A DNA stretch of 64,000 nt from Ralstonia sp. SET104 (GTDB lineage Bacteria > Pseudomonadota > Gammaproteobacteria > Burkholderiales > Burkholderiaceae). Location of the stretch: contig NZ_BHVX01000019.1 of NCBI RefSeq assembly GCF_003851545.1, positions 1-64,000 of the forward strand. The letters run 5' to 3'. A program made the translations under genes and the position numbers. Below, piece by piece: positions 55,277-64,000 of this stretch (the first letter of the stretch is position 1; every line of letters starts with the position of its first letter). The notes under the pieces are model-generated. The model was not told the DNA's origin. It saw only the letters and a program-made list of their open reading frames with translations, and ran no database searches.

Positions 55277-56284
55277 ATGACCAATCCTGGGGGCAACGAG
55301 CCCAAGATCCTGTACGTGGACGACGAGACATTGGCGCTGACTTACTTCGGCCGTGCCATCGGTTCACTGGCACCGGTCGTCACCGCCACCTCGGTCGAAG
55401 AAGGCAAACGCATGCTGGACCAGCATGCTGCGACGCTGGGCGTGCTCGTGTCGGATCAACGCATGCCCGGCGAACTCGGCAACGAACTGCTGCGCTATGC
55501 ACGCGAGCGCTATCCGCATCTGGTGCGTATTCTGACCACCGCGTACTCGGAAATTGAAGACACGGTGGAGGCCGTCAACCAGGGCCAGATCCACCGCTAC
55601 ATCAAGAAGCCGTGGGACATCACCGCGCTGCGCGTGGAACTCAAGCAGGCACTCGAATTTTCTGACCTGCGCCGCGAGCGCGACGCGCTGCTGCGCGAGA
55701 AGATGATCGTGCGCCAGAGCCAGACACTCACGCATCGCATCGGCGCGCTCCAGTCGCTGTACCTGGCGGTATCGGGGTTGTCATCATTCAGCGCCATCAA
55801 CGATTACCTGCGCGCGGCGGCGGCCGTTGGCCTGCAGTCGCTGGCACAGCCGGACTGGGCGATGAAGGACTACACCGAGCTGGTCGGCGAGGAAAGCCTG
55901 CGCACCGGCGAATTCAGCCGCGCGGTGCAGCTGGCCTACCAAGACTTGTCGTCGCGCTTTGACAGCAGGCCCGCCGCACAAGCGCTGGAAGTGCTGGCCG
56001 AGGTGCTGAATGGCAAAGTGTCACCGGCAAGCGCAGATGCTGCGGCGGTGATCGACCTCACCACGCTGACGGAATTCCTGGAAGCGGCGTCAACGCACAA
56101 GGTATCGGAAGCACACGCCAAGTGGCTGGCATTCCTGCTGTGGCTTGATGGCAAGGGTTGGTCGCTCACGGCCGAGCGCGATGGCGCGGCCGTCAAGCTG
56201 CGCCTGCTCGACAACCAGACGCAGCTCACGCCCGATCAGCTCGCAGCGTGGATGGAACACTTCCAGGATCAGCAGGCCGCCTGA
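55277..56284 (+). CDS. phcQ: Quorum-sensing response regulator PhcQ
   Basis: The product is 335 aa. The receiver domain occupies residues 1-125 with ILYVDDETLAL, acceptor Asp60 in VSDQRMPGELG, and Thr in RILTTAYSEIEDTV followed by HRYIKKPWD. The remaining 200 residues are largely helical, starting with a coiled-coil stretch (LKQALEFSDLRRERDALLRE), and lack a known DNA-binding fold. PhcQ carries much of the density-dependent signal to PhcA in Ralstonia. The start follows a GAGGAG site. It is the last gene of the operon and converges on a methyltransferase gene at a shared hairpin. Confidence 0.92.
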   Translation: MTNPGGNEPKILYVDDETLALTYFGRAIGSLAPVVTATSVEEGKRMLDQHAATLGVLVSDQRMPGELGNELLRYARERYPHLVRILTTAYSEIEDTVEAVNQGQIHRYIKKPWDITALRVELKQALEFSDLRRERDALLREKMIVRQSQTLTHRIGALQSLYLAVSGLSSFSAINDYLRAAAAVGLQSLAQPDWAMKDYTELVGEESLRTGEFSRAVQLAYQDLSSRFDSRPAAQALEVLAEVLNGKVSPASADAAAVIDLTTLTEFLEAASTHKVSEAHAKWLAFLLWLDGKGWSLTAERDGAAVKLRLLDNQTQLTPDQLAAWMEHFQDQQAA

Positions 56285-56305
56285 ACCGGGCCTGCAGTTG
56301 CCGAC

Positions 56306-56335
56306 ACAACGCCGATGCTTATGCGTCGGCGTTGT
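56306..56335. terminator. Hairpin between phcQ and the rRNA methyltransferase gene
   Basis: A perfect 10-bp stem (acaacgccga / tcggcgttgt) lies between the convergent genes and overlaps the last codons of the minus-strand gene. The plus-strand side is followed by cgttt only, so termination strength is uncertain. Confidence 0.6.
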
Positions 56336-57728
56336 CGTTTGAGGCGTCGCCCTTTGCGGGCCGCTCGGGGCGATCCCGCATGCCGCCCTTCACCATGTCG
56401 AAACGGAACAAACGGCATTCGATGTTGCCGTTGTAGAGCGGCGTGCGCTGCGATTCTTTCAACCGCATGCGCCGCGGCATCGACAGATCGCCGGTGAAGA
56501 CGAAAGCCTTCCAGCCAGCGAACTCGCGCTTGAGCGTACCCGCAAAAGCCTGGGCGAATTCGTTGGCGGCCGCCTCTTCCTGCGGGTCAACCGGGGGCGG
56601 TGGCTCAGGTTGGCGCAGCTCACGCACGGGCCGGCGACCATCGTCACGCGGGGCGCCCATGGCGCGGCTGGCGCGCTCAAATACGGTGCCATCCTCCTCG
56701 CTCTCGCCTTCCGGCCGGCGACGGCGCGAACCTTGCGCACCACGCACGGCGATACGCTCGCCGTACGGCGGGTTCATCAGCAGCACACCGGCGGCCTCGA
56801 ACGGCGGCTTGCCGAAGCGGGCATCAACCTGCTTGAGCATCGGCTCGCCGGGCAGACCGGCGCGCTGCCAGTTAGCGGCGGCATAGGCCAGCATGTCGGT
56901 GGAGATGTCGGAGCCGGCCACCAGCGGTGGCGTGCGACGCATGGATGCGGCGGCCGCGTCTGCGGCAGCTTCGCGCAGGCGCTTGAAGCATTTGGCGTCG
57001 TGGTCCTGCAACCACTCGCAGGCGAACGCGCGCTGGCCGCCCGGTGCAATGCCAAGCGCGCGCTGCGCGGCTTCAACGAGGAACGTGCCACTACCGCACA
57101 TCGGATCGTAGAACGGCATACCGTGCGCGCCGGTCCAACCGGTCAAGCGCAGGATGCCTGCCGCAAGGTTTTCCTTCAGCGGCGCCTCGCCCTTTTCCTG
57201 GCGCCAACCGCGCTTGAAGAGCGGCTCACCGGTGGTGTCGAGGTAGATCGTGCAATCGGTTTCGGTCAGGTACGCGTAGATGCGTACGTCGGGCGAAACA
57301 GTGTCGACGCTGGGGCGTGCGCCCACGCGCTGGCGGAAGCGGTCACACACACCGTCCTTCACACGCAGGCCAACAAACTTCAGGCTCTGCAGTGGCGATT
57401 TGTGCGCGGTCACATCCACGCGGATCATCTCGTCGGGCGTGAAGTAATCTTCCCAGCGCTGCGCGGCGGCCAGCGCATAGATGTCGTCTTCCGAGCGATA
57501 TCCGCGCGAGCCCAGGCGCATCAGCACGCGACTGGCGATGCGGCTGTGCAGGTTGACTGCATACGCCGCGCCCTGCGTGCCGAAGAAGTGCACGCCGCCC
57601 GGCACGGTGCGGCCCACCTCGAACGCGGCCAGCTCATCCACTTCGGGGCGGATGGCGATTTCGGCCAGTTCATCGGCCAGCGCCTGTTCCAGCCCACGGG
57701 GGCATGGCGCGAAGTAAGCAGTTGCCAT
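56319..57728 (-). CDS. THUMP-domain 23S rRNA guanine-N2 methyltransferase (RlmL-like)
   Basis: The product is 469 aa. A ferredoxin-like/THUMP region fills about 1-170 (FAPCPRGLEQALADELAE, LKFVGLRVKDGVCDRFRQ). The methyltransferase has LFKRGWRQEKGEAPLKENLAAGI, motif I DPMCGSGTFLVEAA near 208-221, VAGSDIST, and the N6/N2-type motif NPPYGERI near 316-323. Right after NPPYGER comes a long Arg/Glu/Pro-rich insertion (about 325-385) before the fold resumes at AFAGTLKREFAGWKAFVFTGD. It corresponds to the N-terminal half of E. coli RlmL, which modifies G2445. The RlmK half is absent. It is 15 bases downstream of hemJ. Confidence 0.9.
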   Translation of the reverse strand: MATAYFAPCPRGLEQALADELAEIAIRPEVDELAAFEVGRTVPGGVHFFGTQGAAYAVNLHSRIASRVLMRLGSRGYRSEDDIYALAAAQRWEDYFTPDEMIRVDVTAHKSPLQSLKFVGLRVKDGVCDRFRQRVGARPSVDTVSPDVRIYAYLTETDCTIYLDTTGEPLFKRGWRQEKGEAPLKENLAAGILRLTGWTGAHGMPFYDPMCGSGTFLVEAAQRALGIAPGGQRAFACEWLQDHDAKCFKRLREAAADAAAASMRRTPPLVAGSDISTDMLAYAAANWQRAGLPGEPMLKQVDARFGKPPFEAAGVLLMNPPYGERIAVRGAQGSRRRRPEGESEEDGTVFERASRAMGAPRDDGRRPVRELRQPEPPPPVDPQEEAAANEFAQAFAGTLKREFAGWKAFVFTGDLSMPRRMRLKESQRTPLYNGNIECRLFRFDMVKGGMRDRPERPAKGDASNDNADA

Positions 57729-57743
57729 CGGAAAACAAAAAAA

Positions 57744-58166
57744 TCAGAACGGCTTCACGACCACGAGGATCGTAATCGCCAGCAACAACAGCACCGGCAG
57801 TTCATTGAACCAGCGGTAAAAAGTGTGCGAGCGCTTGTTGGCACCCGCCTCGAATTTGCGCAGCAGCACGCCGCAGCCGTGGTGGTAACCGATCGTCACC
57901 AGCACCAGTGCGAGCTTGGCGTGCATCCAGCCGTTGGGCGGCGTCAACCCGATGCGATACCCCAGGAACAGCCACAGCCCGAGCAGGATCGCGACGATCG
58001 CCAGCATGGTCGTGAAGCGAAACAGCTTGCGCGCCATGATCAGCAGGCGCGTGATGGCCGCACGCTCGGTTTCCATCGCGAGGTTGACAAAGATGCGCGG
58101 CAGATAGAACAACCCGGCAAACCACGATGCGACAAAGACAATGTGAAAGGCCTTGACCCAGAGCAT
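57744..58166 (-). CDS. hemJ: Protoporphyrinogen IX oxidase HemJ
   Basis: This is a 140-aa inner-membrane protein with four helices. It starts MLWVKAFHIVFVASWFAGLFYLP with the conserved His8, and carries NGWMHAKLALVLVTIGYHH with the conserved Lys. This matches HemJ (UPF0093/CopD-like), the membrane enzyme that oxidises protoporphyrinogen IX to protoporphyrin IX in most beta-proteobacteria. Length and hallmark residues are complete. It is in a minus-strand run with proA upstream (75-base gap) and the methyltransferase gene downstream. Confidence 0.92.
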   Translation of the reverse strand: MLWVKAFHIVFVASWFAGLFYLPRIFVNLAMETERAAITRLLIMARKLFRFTTMLAIVAILLGLWLFLGYRIGLTPPNGWMHAKLALVLVTIGYHHGCGVLLRKFEAGANKRSHTFYRWFNELPVLLLLAITILVVVKPF

Positions 58167-58241
58167 GCGAACAGTCCCGTGAATGATGTGAGCGCGATCG
58201 GTTAAAGCATCGCGCGCCGCTCGTGTCGGCGCGCGATGGCA

Positions 58242-59522
58242 TCAGGTGCGAATCTCGCCGTGCCCGAACACGACGTACTTGAGCGAGGTCAGCCCCTCGA
58301 GCCCGACCGGCCCGCGCGCATGCAGCTTGTCGTTGGAGATGCCGATCTCGGCGCCCAAGCCGTACTCGAAGCCATCAGCAAAGCGCGTGGAGGCGTTGAT
58401 CATCACGCTGGCCGAATCGACCTCGCGCAGGAAGCGCATGCCGGTCGAATAGTTCTCGGTGATGATCGAATCGGTGTGCGCCGAGCCGTAGGTGTTGATG
58501 TGTTCGATGGCGGCGTCCAGGCCGTCGACGGTACGGATCGACAGGATGGGCGCGAGGTATTCAGTGTGCCAGTCGGCTTCGACGGCGTCCTTCAGGTTGC
58601 CGAACCCGGCGGCTTCCAGCGTGGCACGCGTGGCCGGGCAAACGCGCAGTTCGATGCCCTTCTCCTGATAAACCTTGACCAGCGGCGGCAGCGCGCGCGC
58701 AGCGATGTCGCGCGACACGAGCAGCGTTTCCATCGTATTGCACGGCGCATAGCGCTGCGTCTTGGCGTTGTCACACACGCGCACGGCCTTTTCGATATCG
58801 GCATCGGCGTCGATATAGACGTGGCAGATGCCGTCCAGATGCTTGATCATCGGCACGCGTGCTTCTTCCATCAGGCGCGCGATCAGGCTCTTGCCGCCGC
58901 GTGGCACGATCACGTCGACGTACTCCGTCATGGTGATGAGCTTGCCGACAGCGGCGCGATCCGTGGTGGCCACCACCTGCACGGCGTTTGCGGGCAAGCC
59001 GGCATCGGCCAGCCCTTCTTCGATGAGCGCAGCCAGCGCGCCGTTCGACTCAATCGCTTCGGAGCCACCGCGCAGAATGGTCGCGTTGCCCGACTTGATG
59101 CATAGCGCGGCCGCATCCACCGTCACATTCGGACGCGACTCATAGATGATGCCGATCACGCCCAGCGGCACGCGCATCTGCCCGACCTGGATGCCGGTCG
59201 GGCGGAACTTCATGTTGCTGATTTCGCCGATCAAATCCGGCAGCGCGGCGATCTGCTCCAGGCCCGCGGCCATGGTGTCGATGGCGCGGTCGGTGAGCGT
59301 GAGTCGATCGATAAAGGCAGCGTCCTGGCCGTTTGCGCGGGCGCGCTCGACGTCGCGGGCGTTGATCTCTTTGAGCTTGGCGGCATCGCGGCGCACGGCG
59401 GCGGCGATGTGCAGCAGCGCGCGGTTCTTCTGCGCGGTGCCGGCGCGGGCCATGCCGCGCGAGGCAGCGCGCGCCTGACGGCCGACCAGGGCCATGTATT
59501 CGTTCACGTCGAGCTGCTTCAT
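58242..59522 (-). CDS. proA: Glutamate-5-semialdehyde dehydrogenase ProA
   Basis: ProA reduces glutamyl-5-phosphate to the semialdehyde in proline synthesis, using NADPH. The 426-aa protein begins [20 protein letters not shown]; a longer frame to 59687 was rejected. Typical blocks are [20 protein letters not shown] near 115-135, [37 protein letters not shown], the catalytic Cys in [13 protein letters not shown], and [21 protein letters not shown]. It is 73 bases downstream of holA on the same strand, a common beta-proteobacterial neighbourhood. Confidence 0.96.
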   Translation of the reverse strand: MKQLDVNEYMALVGRQARAASRGMARAGTAQKNRALLHIAAAVRRDAAKLKEINARDVERARANGQDAAFIDRLTLTDRAIDTMAAGLEQIAALPDLIGEISNMKFRPTGIQVGQMRVPLGVIGIIYESRPNVTVDAAALCIKSGNATILRGGSEAIESNGALAALIEEGLADAGLPANAVQVVATTDRAAVGKLITMTEYVDVIVPRGGKSLIARLMEEARVPMIKHLDGICHVYIDADADIEKAVRVCDNAKTQRYAPCNTMETLLVSRDIAARALPPLVKVYQEKGIELRVCPATRATLEAAGFGNLKDAVEADWHTEYLAPILSIRTVDGLDAAIEHINTYGSAHTDSIITENYSTGMRFLREVDSASVMINASTRFADGFEYGLGAEIGISNDKLHARGPVGLEGLTSLKYVVFGHGEIRT

Positions 59523-59595
59523 GATGATCGCGACCGGCGAGCTGCCGGCAAATTCAGTGTAAGGACAATTCGGAGGCTTGCAACTGACGGTGCTG

Positions 59596-60672
59596 TCAGG
59601 CCGGCACCGGAAGACTGCCCGGCCGCGCAACGCGCATCGCCAGTTGCAGCAGGCCATCCCAAGGCTCGGCGGGCAGCGAGGGTTCACGCAAGCCCTTGAC
59701 CTGTCGATCCAGCTTGGCGGCCATGGCCAGCGCGCCTTCCAGCTCGCGCTGCGACAGCCGCTGCGCCGCCTGCGGCACGAGCCGCTCGCGTGGGCCCCAA
59801 ACCCGCAGCTCGCGCAGCATCGAAGCCACCGGCACGCCCCTCGCCATGCCCGAGGCGATTTTTGATAATACGCGAATTTCTTCGGTCAACGTCCAGAGCA
59901 CCAGCACCGTGGCTTCGCCCTCGCCGCGCAAGCCCTCAAGCATGCGCACCAGGCGCGGCACGTCGCCGGCCAGCATGGCTTCGGACAGCTTGAACACGTC
60001 GTAGCGCGCCACGTTGAGCACCGCATCGTGCACATCATCGAATGTCAACACGCCAGGCGGGTGCAGCAGACCAAGCTTCTGGATTTCCTGGTGCGCAGCC
60101 AGCAAATTGCCCTCTACACGGTCGGCAATGAACTGCAGGGCGCGCCGGCCGGGCTCTCCGGGTTCCACGCGCTGCTGCTGGCGCGCCAAACGCTCACCAA
60201 TCCAACCGGGCAGCTTGGTGCGGTCCACCGAATCGACCTTGATCGACACGCCCGCACCTTCCAACGCCGCAAACCACGCCGATTTGGCGGTCGCAAAATC
60301 CAGACGCGGCAGGGTGATCAGCGTGAGGGTGTCGGTGGCCGGACCAGACGGTGTACCCGCTGCCAACGCGCGCAATGCTTCGCCGCCATCCTTGCCGGGC
60401 TTGCCCGACGGAATGCGCAGCTCGACGATCTTGCGATCACCGAACAGCGACATCGATTGCTGCGCCTCGGTCACGCGGGACCACGAAAAGCCGCGCTCGA
60501 CGCTCATCACCTCTCGCTCGGTAAAGCCGTGGGTGCGTGCGGCCTGACGCAGCGCATCAACGGCTTCCAGCACAAGCAGGTGCTCGTCGCCGTGCACCAC
60601 ATATAGCGGTGCCAGGCCTTTGGTGCCGGCCTGCTTGAGGTGCCCTTCGAGCGCGTCGAGCCGCAGTTGCAT
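59596..60672 (-). CDS. holA: DNA polymerase III subunit delta HolA
   Basis: Delta opens the sliding clamp within the clamp-loader complex. The 358-aa protein has the N-terminal RecA-like/AAA+ fold without Walker motifs ([42 protein letters not shown]) and the clamp-binding hydrophobic segment MSLFG. The C-terminal collar domain has LFRPEAM-like [21 protein letters not shown] and [14 protein letters not shown]. The lptE-holA pairing (18-base gap) is conserved in proteobacteria. Confidence 0.95.
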   Translation of the reverse strand: MQLRLDALEGHLKQAGTKGLAPLYVVHGDEHLLVLEAVDALRQAARTHGFTEREVMSVERGFSWSRVTEAQQSMSLFGDRKIVELRIPSGKPGKDGGEALRALAAGTPSGPATDTLTLITLPRLDFATAKSAWFAALEGAGVSIKVDSVDRTKLPGWIGERLARQQQRVEPGEPGRRALQFIADRVEGNLLAAHQEIQKLGLLHPPGVLTFDDVHDAVLNVARYDVFKLSEAMLAGDVPRLVRMLEGLRGEGEATVLVLWTLTEEIRVLSKIASGMARGVPVASMLRELRVWGPRERLVPQAAQRLSQRELEGALAMAAKLDRQVKGLREPSLPAEPWDGLLQLAMRVARPGSLPVPA

Positions 60673-60690
60673 GACCAGAACGGCTGCCGC

Positions 60691-61209
60691 TTACGACGGC
60701 AGCTTCACGGCGGCCAGTCGCCGCACGAGCTGGTTGATCGTATCGCCCTGCATGTCGCGGTAGAGCGCCGCTTCTTCGTAGTCCTTGGCCAGCACCTGCG
60801 TCTCGTTGTACGACAGATCGCGGAACAGCGTGATTTCTGACGGCTGGATCAGCAGGTTGTCGTGTGCATCACGCAATTGGAAGCGGAAGCGATACGTGAT
60901 GCGGTACTCGCGCACCACACCCTGCGGCGTGAGCGACGAGATGGTCTTCACACGATTTTCGGCCAACACGTCGAGCAGCGCATCGGCGTCTTTCTTGTCC
61001 GACACGATGATGGTGTCGGAACCGTTGTCAATCAGCCGGCGCAACTGTGCGCGCATCTGCGAGTTCTGCGGCAGATTGATGTACAACCGCTTGAAGGCGA
61101 AGTCGGTATTGCCCCGCATGTGGAAGCCGCAGGCGGACAGTGCCGGCAGCGCAACAGCCAAGGCAAAGACAAAGCGGCCAAAAGTGCGACGAGACAACGA
61201 CATAACCAT
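60691..61209 (-). CDS. lptE: LPS-assembly lipoprotein LptE
   Basis: LptE plugs the LptD barrel and helps place lipopolysaccharide in the outer leaflet. The product is about 172 aa from the ATG at 61209, with AAGGA just upstream; an ATG two codons later is equally possible. The signal peptide has a lipobox (ALSAC) and the mature protein starts CGFHMRGNTDFAFKRLYINL, typical of LptE. The C-terminal LSYNETQVLAKDYEEAALYRDM block is also characteristic. The gene lies between leuS and holA, its usual place. Confidence 0.95.
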   Translation of the reverse strand: MVMSLSRRTFGRFVFALAVALPALSACGFHMRGNTDFAFKRLYINLPQNSQMRAQLRRLIDNGSDTIIVSDKKDADALLDVLAENRVKTISSLTPQGVVREYRITYRFRFQLRDAHDNLLIQPSEITLFRDLSYNETQVLAKDYEEAALYRDMQGDTINQLVRRLAAVKLPS

Positions 61210-61245
61210 GCGTTCCTTGAGTGAGGCAGCCAATACAGCGGCCGA

Positions 61246-63999
<2,754 letters not shown>

Positions 64000-64000
64000 T

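Overview
The window reads as a chromosome segment of a beta-proteobacterium of the genus Ralstonia or a very close relative. It is G+C rich with C/G-ending codons. It carries a complete phcB-phcS-phcR-phcQ quorum-sensing operon, the hallmark of Ralstonia/Cupriavidus, and Burkholderiales-like housekeeping blocks (queA-tgt-yajC-secD-secF, leuS-lptE-holA-proA). The species cannot be fixed from the sequence alone.

Layout. 1-3.5 kb: two small-to-medium lipoproteins, a membrane-anchored metallophosphoesterase, the tail of a decayed GGDEF gene, and a small Cys-rich GDCCVxC protein. 3.5-11.6 kb: recG, divergent from the tRNA-queuosine genes queA and tgt, which run into the Sec accessory genes yajC, secD and secF. 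11.6-16 kb: a cytochrome b561 plus two YceI periplasmic proteins, purB, and a glutathione S-transferase. 16.3-19.9 kb: a large inverse autotransporter (intimin-like) adhesin with tandem Ig-like domains and a lectin-like cap.

20.77-38.75 kb is an 18-kb integrated element. It sits inside an FMN-binding glutamate synthase family gene. The C-terminal piece of that gene lies at 20.4-20.77 kb and the N-terminal piece at 38.75-39.99 kb. A 6-bp direct repeat (ccagcg) marks both junctions, and removing the insert plus one repeat restores an exact reading frame. At one end the element carries three consecutive genes that match a Gamma-Mobile-Trio (GmtY and GmtZ tyrosine recombinases, GmtX). Its cargo is mainly anti-phage: a Hachiman pair (HamA nuclease, HamB helicase), a 1990-residue DUF4011/DUF3320 helicase-nuclease with an N-terminal transglutaminase-like domain, and a divergent regulator/HAD-like pair with palindromic operators.

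40.2-43.8 kb is a compact four-gene operon: a fatty-acid-desaturase-fold protein, a PF10014-type 2-oxoglutarate/Fe dioxygenase, an EamA exporter and an AlaX tRNA-editing protein. It looks like a small pathway that makes, exports and protects against an unusual amino acid. 44.1-49.5 kb: nudJ-mnmA, then pntAA-panD-pntAB-pntB. 49.6-56.3 kb: an unusual receiver-domain protein followed by the phc operon, which makes a 3-hydroxy fatty-acid methyl ester signal (PhcB), senses it (PhcS) and relays it (PhcR, PhcQ). 56.3-64 kb: an RlmL-like rRNA methyltransferase, hemJ, proA, holA, lptE and leuS, all on the minus strand.

No rRNA, tRNA or CRISPR array was seen.
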